NCBI GenBank assembly: GCA_035536455.1
Contig: DATLOC010000058.1
Location: forward strand, 1 to 64,000
Length of the DNA: 64,000 nt
Direction of reading: 5' to 3'
Source: DASUNQ01 sp035536455
Lineage (GTDB): Bacteria > Acidobacteriota > Thermoanaerobaculia > Multivoradales > UBA5704
Shown here: piece by piece, positions 1-32,674 of the stretch
Layout of the letters: every line of letters begins with the position of its first letter
How positions within the stretch are numbered: position 1 is the first letter of the stretch
The notes under the pieces: generated by a model
The model's input: only the letters and a program-made list of their open reading frames with translations
Told to the model about the DNA's origin: nothing
Database searches by the model: none
Program-made: the position numbers and the translations under genes

Positions 1-1564
<1,564 letters not shown>

Positions 1565-1582
1565 ACGGTCGTCTCCCGGTCC

Positions 1583-2800
1583 CTACTGGTTGGCCTGGCC
1601 GAGAAGGCCGAAGAGCGGCAGGTAGATCGACACCAGCAGGATGGAGATGATGATCCCCATCATCACCAGCATCAACGGCTCGATGAGCGCCAGGATGCGC
1701 TGCATGCGCGTCTCGACCTCCTCGTCGAGGAACTCCGAGACGCTGCTCAGCATGTCGTCGAGCGAGCCGGTCGCCTCGCCCACCTTGACCATGTCGATCG
1801 ACATGTCGGTGAAGACTCCGCTGTCCTCGAGGGCGGCGTGGAAGGGCTTGCCCTCGCGCACCATCTGGATCCGGGGCTCGATGCGCTGCCGGATCGAGGC
1901 GTTGCCGACGCCGCCGACCGCGATCTCGAAGGCCGGCACCAGCGGGATTCCGCCGGCGAGCAGCGTGCCGAGCGAGCGGCAGAACTCGGAGAGCGCGAAG
2001 CGGTGGAGCACCCCGCCGAGCAGGGGGACCGAGAGCTTCCAGCGGTCGAGCGCCAGGCGCCCGGCGGTGGTCCGCCCCCACCAGCGCACGAAGACGACGG
2101 CGCCGATCACGAGCACGAGCAGCAGCGGCCAGTTGCGGCTGGCGAAGCCCGAGACCCCCAGCGTGATCCGGGTGATCAGCGGCAGCTCGGTCTCCATCTC
2201 GGCGAAGAAGCCCATGAACCGCGGCACGACGTAGATCATCATGATGACGATCATGGTGACCGAGAGCCCCACCAGCACCGCGGGGTAGACGAGCGCCGAG
2301 ACCACCCGCTTGCGCGCGCCCAGCACCAACCGCATGTAGCGGATGAAGCGGCGGATCACCCCCTCCAGCTCGCCGCTCCGCTCGCCGGCCTTGAGCGTCG
2401 AGGGGTAGAGGCGGGGGAAGAGCTCGCCGTGCGCGGCGAAGGCCTCGGAGAGGTCCTCGCCGCTCTTGACCCGGTCGCGGATGTCGGTGAGCACCGCCTT
2501 GAAGTGCTGGTCGCGCAGCCGCTCGAGCATCAGCTCGATCGCCTGGAGCAGCGGCAGGCCCGCCTTGAGCAGCGCCGCGAGCTCCTGGTTGAAGATCAGG
2601 AAGGCCTGGTCCTTGATCTTCCGCCGCCGGCGGCGCAGGCCGCCGACGCCGCCCACCCGCGGCAGGCCGCGCCGCCGCACCTCGAAGAGGTGGTAGCCGC
2701 GCTTGTCGAGGATGCTGTGGAGAGCGAGCTCGTCGCTCGCCTCGAAGACCTGCTCGACGACGTGCCCTTCGGGTGTGCCGATGCGGCAGACGAACTGCAT
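1583..2800 (-). CDS. gspF: GspF/PilC-type inner-membrane platform protein
   Basis: This 405-residue polytopic protein forms the membrane platform on which the secretion ATPase acts. It has the family's usual length and two-fold repeat, with two T2SSF cytoplasmic helical domains (about residues 70-190 and 275-395), each followed by hydrophobic segments. Typical motifs include LLKAGLPLLQAIE and, in the second repeat, LLAGGIPLVPAFEIA. The N-terminus carries the usual small domain (GTPEGHVVEQVFEASDE). The ATG at 2800 begins just after the preceding secretin-like gene, and the stop lies 18 bp before gspE. The order secretin-N protein, gspF, gspE suggests a minimal secretion or pseudopilus operon; pilins are not in view. 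Confidence 0.93.
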   Translation of the reverse strand: MQFVCRIGTPEGHVVEQVFEASDELALHSILDKRGYHLFEVRRRGLPRVGGVGGLRRRRRKIKDQAFLIFNQELAALLKAGLPLLQAIELMLERLRDQHFKAVLTDIRDRVKSGEDLSEAFAAHGELFPRLYPSTLKAGERSGELEGVIRRFIRYMRLVLGARKRVVSALVYPAVLVGLSVTMIVIMMIYVVPRFMGFFAEMETELPLITRITLGVSGFASRNWPLLLVLVIGAVVFVRWWGRTTAGRLALDRWKLSVPLLGGVLHRFALSEFCRSLGTLLAGGIPLVPAFEIAVGGVGNASIRQRIEPRIQMVREGKPFHAALEDSGVFTDMSIDMVKVGEATGSLDDMLSSVSEFLDEEVETRMQRILALIEPLMLVMMGIIISILLVSIYLPLFGLLGQANQ

Positions 2801-2819
2801 CCTCTCTCCGTGCGCTCGC

Positions 2820-3548
2820 CTAAGGCAGCCGCGGCGCGTTGTCCTGGTGCGGTGTCAGCACCACCATCAGCGCGTCCGGGCTCCCCTCGCTCTTCGCCAG
2901 CGCCAGGGCGACGGTCTGGTCGAGCATGAGGTTGAGATGGGTGTGGAGCAACGGCTGGGCCTCGCTCTGCCGCCTGCGGCGCAGGACGCGGAAGTCGTTG
3001 AGCCGGATGCGGCGGTTGGGCATCACCGTGCCCGGCCGGAAGCTCACCTCGAAGCCGCCGCCGATCTCGTAGGTCACCGGCTGCCCCTCGAGGCCGCCCA
3101 CCTGCGCCTGCGCCACCAGGGTGAAGAAGTTGTAGGGGAGGATGGCATTCAGGCGCCGCACCAGGTCGGAAGGCGGCTCCGGCATCACCGGGGAGACCGC
3201 CGTCGGGCGCTGCCGGCTGGCGTGCACGAGGTAGACGTCCATGCGCAGCGGCCGCGCCGGGCGGTCGAAGTTGCGCAGCACCGGCACGACCCGCGACAGC
3301 CCCGCCACGGTGTCGCGGACGACCAGGGTGTTGCCCACCGGCTGCAGCTCGACCGTGCCGCGCGGCGAGAGCAGCGGGTGGATCAGCATCAGGGCTTCGG
3401 CCGCCTTCTGGTGCTTGAGGGTGTAGGCGTGGACGTAGAGGGTGTCGGCGCGCGCCCCCGGCTGGGCGTTCTGCGCCGCCAGCGGGGCGGCCGCAACCGA
3501 CGTCCAGACCACGAGCAGCACGAGCAGCGGCGAGACCAGGCGCGACAT
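2820..3548 (-). CDS. secretin N-domain-like exported protein lacking the secretin barrel
   Basis: This 242-residue protein starts with a signal peptide (MSRLVSPLLVLLVVWTSVAA) and continues into a segment resembling the secretin N1/NolW-like fold. Residues about 38-110 (VHAYTLKHQKAAEAL, then VGNTLVVRDT and RPLRMDVYLVHAS) match the pattern found in GspD and PilQ. The C-terminal gate/barrel domain of true secretins is absent, and the tail is a second alpha/beta segment of unknown type. A longer open frame extends upstream, but the ATG at 3548 followed by a signal peptide is the sensible start. It lies between the anti-sigma gene and gspF, so it probably works in the periplasm with the same machine. 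Confidence 0.7.
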   Translation of the reverse strand: MSRLVSPLLVLLVVWTSVAAAPLAAQNAQPGARADTLYVHAYTLKHQKAAEALMLIHPLLSPRGTVELQPVGNTLVVRDTVAGLSRVVPVLRNFDRPARPLRMDVYLVHASRQRPTAVSPVMPEPPSDLVRRLNAILPYNFFTLVAQAQVGGLEGQPVTYEIGGGFEVSFRPGTVMPNRRIRLNDFRVLRRRRQSEAQPLLHTHLNLMLDQTVALALAKSEGSPDALMVVLTPHQDNAPRLP

Positions 3549-3622
3549 GGTGAGGCTCGGGAGAGAGCGCGGGTCAACGGACCGCGCGGCGCGAAGGGAG
3601 AGCGGAGCGGCGGGCACGCGAC

Positions 3623-4150
3623 TCAGACATCCAGGCTCTCGTCGACGATCATGACCACCGAGAGGTCTTCGCCTTCGAGCTGGTAGATGCGTGCGCCGGC
3701 GCGGGCCGCCGGCCCTTCGATGCCGTCGAGCAGCGGCAGCCGGCCCGGAGCGGCGGGCACCGCCGCGGCGGCGAGAGGGCGGTTGCCGGCCGTGTGCAGG
3801 GCGCGCGACAGGCCCTCGTTGTCCATGGAGAGCGCGAGGAAGGCGAGCACCGCCGCCGCCGCCCAGCGCGCCCAGCTCCGCCCGCGGCCGCTCCGCTGCG
3901 CCACCCGGCGGGCGGCGCGCAGCGCGGTCACGCCCTGGAGCACGGCCTCGACCTCGGCGCGCTCGTCGAGCGGGGCCTCGACGCGGGCGAGGCGGCGGAA
4001 GAGGAGCGTCGGGTCGGCCGCGGGAGCGGCGCGGCGGCAGGCAGGGCAGTCGTCGAGGTGCGCCAGGGCCTCGCTCCACGCCGCGGGCTCCGCGCCGTCG
4101 CGCTCCCGGCGGTGGGCGGCGAGCGCCGTCCAGTCCGGGCAGGCGCTCAC
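3623..4150 (-). CDS. zinc-finger anti-sigma factor (zf-HC2 type), membrane anchored
   Basis: This 175-residue protein has an N-terminal H-x3-C-x2-C motif (HLDDCPAC, residues about 31-38), the signature of zinc-binding anti-sigma domains that hold ECF sigma factors inactive. One hydrophobic segment near residues 95-107 (WARWAAAAVLAFLAL) would anchor it in the inner membrane, leaving a periplasmic tail ending in VVMIVDESLDV. Its start overlaps the stop of the sigma gene by four bases (ATGA), which implies translational coupling. The sensed signal is unknown. Confidence 0.85.
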   Translation of the reverse strand: MSACPDWTALAAHRRERDGAEPAAWSEALAHLDDCPACRRAAPAADPTLLFRRLARVEAPLDERAEVEAVLQGVTALRAARRVAQRSGRGRSWARWAAAAVLAFLALSMDNEGLSRALHTAGNRPLAAAAVPAAPGRLPLLDGIEGPAARAGARIYQLEGEDLSVVMIVDESLDV

Positions 4151-4785
4151 GCTTCCACCTCCTGGGCGAACGGGCCGGCGTACTCGGGGTAGCGGCGGCG
4201 CAGCTCGCGGCGCAGGTACTTGCGGGCGTTGAACAGGTGGTTGCGCACGGTCGATTCGCGGCAGCCGACGATCTGCGACACCTCGGGCGAGGAGAGGCCC
4301 TCGATCTCGCGCAGCAGGAAGACCATGCGCTGCTTCTCCGAGAGGCCGGCCGAGAGCTCGCGGAAGATCGCCGCCACCTCGCCGTCCTGCAGGCGCGCGA
4401 GGTCGCGCTGGGCGGTGCCGTCGGCGACGTGGAGCAGGTGCTGGCGGACCGGCTCGTGGCTGCGCTCGCGGCTCTTGCGCGAGCGCAGGTGGTCGATGGC
4501 GAGGTTGCTGGCGATGCGGTAGATCCAGGTGTTGGGGCTCCAGCGCTCGTCGAACTTGCGCCGGTTCTCCCAGACCTTGAAGAAGGTGACCTGCACGACG
4601 TCGCGCGCCTCCTCGAGGTCGCCCAGGATGCGCTGGGTGGCCTGGAGGAGCGGCTTGGTCTTGCGGGCGATCAGCTCGGCGAGCGCCGCCTCCTCCCCTT
4701 CGCGCACCGCGAGCAGCAGCTCGCGGTCGGACACCTCCCCCCAGGCGGGGCGGGGCGTCGGGGTGGAGTGGACGAGCCTCAGCAT
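4147..4785 (-). CDS. ECF-type RNA polymerase sigma factor
   Basis: This 212-residue sigma-70 family protein has region 2 at about residues 35-110, including the core-binding and -10 recognition helices (VVQVTFFKVWENRRKF, then WIYRIASNLAIDHLR). Region 4 lies at about residues 145-200 with a helix-turn-helix (LSSPEVSQIVGCRESTVRNH). Region 3 is missing, as in ECF sigma factors. It is the first gene of the minus-strand operon that continues into the anti-sigma factor, the secretin-N protein, gspF and gspE. It may therefore control that apparatus and probably its own promoter. Confidence 0.93.
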   Translation of the reverse strand: MLRLVHSTPTPRPAWGEVSDRELLLAVREGEEAALAELIARKTKPLLQATQRILGDLEEARDVVQVTFFKVWENRRKFDERWSPNTWIYRIASNLAIDHLRSRKSRERSHEPVRQHLLHVADGTAQRDLARLQDGEVAAIFRELSAGLSEKQRMVFLLREIEGLSSPEVSQIVGCRESTVRNHLFNARKYLRRELRRRYPEYAGPFAQEVEA

Positions 4786-4811
4786 GGTCTTAGGCGTATA
4801 CGGCGGCAGGA

Positions 4812-4826
4812 GTTAGAGCGTCTAAC
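4812..4826. promoter_or_regulatory. perfect 6-bp inverted repeat in the divergent sigma/waaA promoter region
   Basis: GTTAGA-GCG-TCTAAC is a perfect palindrome with a 3-nt spacer in the 86-bp gap between the sigma factor gene (minus) and waaA (plus). A TATACT hexamer at 4857-4862 could be a -10 box for waaA. The palindrome is a plausible operator for either direction; no regulator is assigned. Confidence 0.4.
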
Positions 4827-4871
4827 GTGCGGGGACGGCCGCCGGGAACGGTTGATTATACTGCCCGGCGC

Positions 4872-6194
4872 ATGCCCCCGCCGATGCTCGATCGAGCCCC
4901 CGCCCGGGGGCTCTATCAGACGGCGATGGGGCTGGCGCTGCTGGCGGCGGGGCCGCTGCTGCTGGCGCGGCGCGGCCGGCACTACCTGGAGACCCTGCCC
5001 GGGCGGCTGGGGCGGGACTCGTCGCAGGAGCCCCCGGCGCCCGGCGGCCTCTGGCTGCACGCGGTCTCGGTCGGCGAGGTGGCGGTGGCCGCGACGCTGG
5101 CGCGGGCGCTGCCGCCTGACCTGCCGCTGGTCGTCACCACCGTCACCCCGACCGGCCAGGCGAGCGCCCGCGAGGCCTTCGCCGGCCGCGCGGCGGTCGC
5201 TTACCTCCCCTTCGACCTCGGCTTCGCCGTGCAGCGCTTCTTCGACCGCTTCCGGCCCGGCGCCCTGGTGCTGGTCGAGGGGGACTACTGGCCGCTGGTC
5301 CTGGCCGAGGCGCGGCGGCGGGGCCTGCCGGTGGCGGTCGTCAACGGCCGCGTCGGCAACCGCAGCTTCGGCCGCATGCGCCGGCTCGCGCCGCTGGCGC
5401 GGCGGCTCCTCGCCGGCGTCGCCCTCTACGGCGTGCAGGACGCGGAGGACCGCCGGCGCCTCGCCGCCCTCGGCGTGCCGAAGGAGCGGGTGCGGGTGAC
5501 CGGGAACCTCAAGTTCGAGGCCGCCGAGCCGCCGCTCGCCCCGGCGCTGGCGGCGCAAGTCCGGAAGCTGGCCGGGGATCGTGCGGTCTTGCTGGCCGGC
5601 TCGACGATGCCGGGTGAGGAGGAGCAGGTCCTGGCCGCCTTCGAGCGCGCCGGCGGCGGGGCGCGGGCGCTCCTCGTCCTGGCGCCGCGCCACCCCGAGC
5701 GCTGGGACGAGGTGGACGCTCTTCTGACCTCCTGGGGGCAGGCGCGCGGCGCGGCGCACGTCCGCCGTAGCCGCCTCGCTGCCTTCCCTCCCACCCAGCC
5801 CCCGGTCGTCCTCCTCCTCGACAGCCTCGGCGAGCTCGCCGGCCTCTACCGTCTGGCGGCCGCGGCCTTCATCGGCGGCACCCTGGTGGCGACGGGCGGC
5901 CACAACCCGCTCGAGCCGGCGCGCTTCGGCGTGCCGCTGGCGGTCGGCCCCTCGCTCCACAACTTCCGCGACGTGGCCGAGCGCTTCGACCGGGCGGGCG
6001 CCTGGAGGCGGGTGGCGGACGCCGCCGAGCTGGGAGACGCCTGGCGCGGCTGGCTGGACGACCCGGCGGAGGCCGAGCGGCAGGGGCACCGCGGGCGCGC
6101 CCTCGTCGAGGCCAACCGCGGCGCCCTGGCCCGCACGCTGGAGCTCCTGGCCCCGGTCCTCGCCACTCTGCCCCCCGGCCCCGCGAGCGCATGA
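4872..6194 (+). CDS. waaA: 3-deoxy-D-manno-octulosonic acid (Kdo) transferase
   Basis: WaaA/KdtA adds Kdo from CMP-Kdo to lipid IVA at the cytoplasmic face of the inner membrane. The 440-residue product has the family length, an N-terminal hydrophobic anchor, the acceptor-side motif WLHAVSVGEV, and the GT-B donor region ending in GGTLVATGGHNPLEPA. I chose the ATG at 4872. The frame is open upstream to 4827, but those residues are not family-like. A second ATG at 4884 is possible. The stop overlaps the lpxK start (ATGA), so this is the first gene of a lipid A operon. Confidence 0.93.
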   Translation: MPPPMLDRAPARGLYQTAMGLALLAAGPLLLARRGRHYLETLPGRLGRDSSQEPPAPGGLWLHAVSVGEVAVAATLARALPPDLPLVVTTVTPTGQASAREAFAGRAAVAYLPFDLGFAVQRFFDRFRPGALVLVEGDYWPLVLAEARRRGLPVAVVNGRVGNRSFGRMRRLAPLARRLLAGVALYGVQDAEDRRRLAALGVPKERVRVTGNLKFEAAEPPLAPALAAQVRKLAGDRAVLLAGSTMPGEEEQVLAAFERAGGGARALLVLAPRHPERWDEVDALLTSWGQARGAAHVRRSRLAAFPPTQPPVVLLLDSLGELAGLYRLAAAAFIGGTLVATGGHNPLEPARFGVPLAVGPSLHNFRDVAERFDRAGAWRRVADAAELGDAWRGWLDDPAEAERQGHRGRALVEANRGALARTLELLAPVLATLPPGPASA

Positions 6195-7264
6195 CCTCCC
6201 CTCTCCTCCCGGAGCCGCCACGCGCCGCCGTCTCCCCCTGGCAGCGGCTCTACGGCGCCGCCCATCGCCTGCGGCGGCGCTGGTACCGCCGGCGGGCGCG
6301 CCGGCTGCCGCGGCCGGTGGTGTCGGTCGGCAACCTCCACTGGGGGGGCGCCGGCAAGACGCCGCTCGTCGCCGCCCTCGCCGCCCACCTGCGCGACCGC
6401 GGCCTCGCGGTCTGCATCCTGACCCGCGGCTACGGCGGGCGCGGGCGCGGCGTGCGGCTGGTGAGCGCCGGTGCCGGACCGCTCCTGGGGCCCGGCCTGG
6501 CGGGGGACGAGCCGGTGCTCCTGGCCGGCGAGCTGCCGGGGGTGGCGGTGGTGGCCGCGGCCGACCGCTGGCTCGGCGGCCGCCACGCCCTCGAACGGCT
6601 GGACCCGGTCCCCGACCTCTTCCTCCTCGACGACGGCTTCTCTCATCTGGCGCTCGCCCGCGATCTCGACCTCCTCGCCTTCCCGGCGGCCGACCCCTTC
6701 GCCGGCGGCCGGCTCCTCCCGGGCGGCCGGCTGCGCGAGCCGCTGGCGTCGGCGGCCCGCGCCCACGCCGTGGTGCTGACCGGCGCCGGCTGGAGCGGCG
6801 GTCTCTCCCCCGGCCCGGCGCTCGCCCAGGCCCTCGGCCCGTTCGGCTTCCGCGGCCCCGGCTTCGCCAGCGCCACCGCGGCCGGCCCGGCGCGGCTGCG
6901 CGACGGCCGCCCGCTGCCGGCCGGCACGCGCGTCCTCCTGGTCTCCGGGCTGGCGCGACCGGAGGAGTTCGCGCGCGCCGCCCGCGCCGCCGGCCACGAG
7001 GTCGCCGGGGAGCTGCGCTTCGCCGACCACCACGCCTACCCGGAGGCGAGCCTGGCGCGCATCCGCCGCGCCTTCGCCGCCAACGGCGCCGCCGCCGTCC
7101 TCACCACCGGCAAGGACCGGGTCAAGCTCCTCGGCCGCCTGGAGCTGCCGCTCGCCGAGCTGCCGGTGCGCGCCGTGCCGGAGCCCGCCTTCTGGCAGTG
7201 GCTGGACGGCGAGGTCGACGCGCTGCGCGGCCGGTTCGGCGAGAGCGGCCCGGCCGAGCGGTGA
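6191..7264 (+). CDS. lpxK: tetraacyldisaccharide 4'-kinase
   Basis: LpxK phosphorylates the 4' position of the lipid A disaccharide to give lipid IVA. The 357-residue protein carries the LpxK P-loop (VGNLHWGGAGKTPLV) followed by ILTRGYGGR, and the later motifs DDGFSHL and TTGKDRVKL that mark the family. It overlaps waaA by four bases, and its stop codon overlaps the start of the next gene, so the three genes are translationally coupled. Confidence 0.95.
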   Translation: MTSPLLPEPPRAAVSPWQRLYGAAHRLRRRWYRRRARRLPRPVVSVGNLHWGGAGKTPLVAALAAHLRDRGLAVCILTRGYGGRGRGVRLVSAGAGPLLGPGLAGDEPVLLAGELPGVAVVAAADRWLGGRHALERLDPVPDLFLLDDGFSHLALARDLDLLAFPAADPFAGGRLLPGGRLREPLASAARAHAVVLTGAGWSGGLSPGPALAQALGPFGFRGPGFASATAAGPARLRDGRPLPAGTRVLLVSGLARPEEFARAARAAGHEVAGELRFADHHAYPEASLARIRRAFAANGAAAVLTTGKDRVKLLGRLELPLAELPVRAVPEPAFWQWLDGEVDALRGRFGESGPAER

Positions 7265-8139
7265 AGGCGCGCCCGCTCCGCCACCGCGTCGAGTACGCGC
7301 TCTACCTGGCGCTCAAGGGGGGGCTGCGCGCCCTGCCGCACGCCGCGACGCGCCGCGTCGGGCGGGCGCTCGGCGCCCTCGCCCACCGGCTCGACCGCCG
7401 CCACCGCGAGGTGGCGCGCCGCAACCTGGCGCTCGCCTTCCCGGAGCTGCCGGAGACGGAGCGCCGGCGCCTCGCCGCCGCCTGCTTCCGCCACTTCGGC
7501 GCCGCCCTTTGCGACGCCGTCTCCTCGACCCGCTTCGACTACGAGGAGACCTGCGACCGCTTCACCCTCGTGGGGTGGGAGCACTTCGAGACCGCGGAGG
7601 CCGCCGGCCGGGGCCTCTTCGTGCTGTCGCCCCACATCGGCTTCTGGGAGCTGGTGGCGCCGGCGGTCGGCCTCTGGCGCGGGCGCCTGCACATCGTCGT
7701 CCGCCCGCCCGACAACCCCTGGCTCGACCGCGAGCTGCGCGCCCTGCGCGAGCGCTTCTTCGGCGTCGTCGTCCCCAAGCGCGGCGCCGCGCGGCGGATG
7801 CTCGAGGTGCTGCGCGAGGGCGGACGGATCGGCATTCTCATCGACCAGCGGGTGCAGCCGCGCGAGGGGATCGAGGTGCCCTTCTTCGGCCGCCCGGCGC
7901 GCACCACCCCGATCCTCGCCCGCCTGTCGCTGCGCACCGGCGCGCCGGTCGTGCCGGTCGCGGTGCTCCCGGCGCCGCGCGGCCGCTACCGCTTCGTCGC
8001 GCGGCCGCCGATCTTCCCGGAAGGGGAAGGGGAGGAGGCGGTGCTGGCCCTCACCCGCCGTTACCTGGAGGTCGCCGAGGAGCAGATCCGCGAGCACCCG
8101 GAGATGTGGCTCTGGATGCACCGCCGCTGGGGCGGGTGA
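7261..8139 (+). CDS. LpxL/HtrB-type lipid A acyltransferase
   Basis: This is a late acyltransferase of the LpxL/LpxM/HtrB family, adding a secondary acyl chain to Kdo-lipid A. The 292-residue protein has the catalytic H-x4-E motif in SPHIGFWELV (about residues 128-137), the downstream phosphate-binding-type block GRIGILIDQRV, and the C-terminal HPEMWLWMHRRW. I chose the GTG at 7261, which overlaps the lpxK stop (GTGA). The longer open frame begins inside lpxK. Its stop lies 15 bp from the convergent megasynthase stop. LpxL versus LpxM specificity cannot be read here. Confidence 0.9.
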   Translation: MKARPLRHRVEYALYLALKGGLRALPHAATRRVGRALGALAHRLDRRHREVARRNLALAFPELPETERRRLAAACFRHFGAALCDAVSSTRFDYEETCDRFTLVGWEHFETAEAAGRGLFVLSPHIGFWELVAPAVGLWRGRLHIVVRPPDNPWLDRELRALRERFFGVVVPKRGAARRMLEVLREGGRIGILIDQRVQPREGIEVPFFGRPARTTPILARLSLRTGAPVVPVAVLPAPRGRYRFVARPPIFPEGEGEEAVLALTRRYLEVAEEQIREHPEMWLWMHRRWGG

Positions 8140-8154
8140 GCGGCGGGCGCACGC

Positions 8155-31537
<23,383 letters not shown>

Positions 31538-31554
<17 letters not shown>

Positions 31555-32485
31555 GGGCGGCGCGCACCTCAGCGGCCAGCGTGACGGCGTTCAAACGCCG
31601 CTCCTTCGGCAGCGGCTTGCCGACGTGCATAAAGGAGGACGGCCGCGGCGCCTCCTCCGTCCAGCGGGTGCCCGACGAAAACAGCAGGTAGGTGTCCCAG
31701 GCGTCGGTGTCGGTCAGGCCGAGCGGGGCCTTGAACCGCTCCGCCACGCCGTCCGAGTCGGTCCAGAAGTGGGTCAGCCGCGGGTCCTGGATGAAGGTGG
31801 TTGCGTGGCGCGCGTCAGCCTCCGTCTCCTTGTCCAGCATCGGCCCCCAGACCATGTAGACCCGCAGCCGCGGGTCGGCGATGTCGTCCAGCACGTAGCG
31901 TTGCACCACCCGGGCGCTCATCAGGCAGATCCATCACGTCGGCGAGAGCAGCAGCACCAGGCGCGGGTGATCGGCGTCGCGGTTGAACGCCGCGCGCAGC
32001 TCTTCGGCCGCGGCGCCGAGAGCGGCCAGGGGCTGCTCGGGCCGCACCGGCCGGTCGGTCCCCGGAGGGCCGAGGCGCCGCAGCTCGAAGCGCAGGGGGC
32101 GACCCCCGTCGTTCATCAGCCCCTCGAGCGTCTGCCCGTCGGCCGAGAGGGTGCCGCTGAAGGGGGTGGACTCCCGCTTGTCCTCCTCGCGGTTGTGCCA
32201 GTTGAAGGTGAAGGTGACCTCCCGGCCCTCCTGGCGCACGCCGTCGAGCGGGTGAAACAGGATGTTGCGGACGGGCAGGTCGAGCGTCCCCACCAGGTCC
32301 CCGCCGGCGGCGCGCCCCAGCTCGACGGTGAGGTCTATTTCCGCCTCCCCCCGCTTCTGTACGATCTGCCCGCTCCACAGCCCCTGCGCGTCGGGGGCGG
32401 CGGCCGGCCCGTTGGCGAAGGCGGCCGTCGCCGCGGCGGCGGTCAGGGCCGCGAGCGCCAGCGCGGTCGAAGCGGGGTGAGGCAT
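31538..32485 (-). CDS. probable selenoprotein: exported redoxin-like protein with in-frame UGA (U-x-x-C)
   Basis: Two open frames on the minus strand are in the same phase and separated only by one TGA at 31934-31936. Read as selenocysteine they form a 315-residue protein with a signal peptide (residues 1-24), a beta-rich domain (about 35-140) and a C-terminal thioredoxin-fold domain. The UGA is codon 184, in LLLSPT-U-W-I-C-LMS, the position where redoxins carry their CxxC active site. Downstream motifs YMVWGPMLDKETE and HFWTD support a redoxin. A standard gene caller would split or truncate it. The 3' end overlaps the megasynthase start by 17 bp. No selA, selB or selC is in the window. The alternative is a nonsense mutation or sequencing error. 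Confidence 0.8.
31903..31917 (-). promoter_or_regulatory. candidate bacterial SECIS hairpin after the UGA codon
   Basis: Starting 17 nt after the in-frame UGA, GCGCC can pair with GGUGC (one G-U pair) around a five-base loop CGGGU. The distance and the G in the second loop position fit the loose bacterial SECIS pattern. The stem is only five pairs, so this is weak support and needs folding and comparison with homologues. Confidence 0.35.
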
Positions 32486-32491
32486 AGACTG

Positions 32492-32553
32492 CTAGTCTCC
32501 CTCGTAGACGGTGGGGCGATCCAGCCTATCAGTGTGGGAACGCCGGAGACTAG
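32492..32553. promoter_or_regulatory. 9-bp inverted repeat in the divergent promoter region of the redoxin and DUF5916 genes
   Basis: CTAGTCTCC at 32492-32500 is the exact reverse complement of GGAGACTAG at 32545-32553. The nearer arm also sits in a short palindrome AGACT-GCT-AGTCT (32486-32498). Both lie in the roughly 190-bp gap between the divergent starts. It could be a two-site operator or a leader hairpin. Confidence 0.35.
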
Positions 32554-32674
32554 GGACAGCGCCCGAGGGCGGCGCGGGGCTTCCCCGTCCCACCGGCGGC
32601 GGCGGGCCGCACTGTGCGACTGGAGCACATCACATCCCTTCCCATCCAAGGAGGCTCAAGTGGAGGCAATCCGT

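Noticed and set aside
31934..31936. Treating the redoxin as two separate genes or a simple nonsense pseudogene
   Set aside because: Both halves keep redoxin-like motifs, the UGA replaces exactly the first active-site Cys position with Cys three residues later, and no other frame damage is visible. Sequencing error remains possible.
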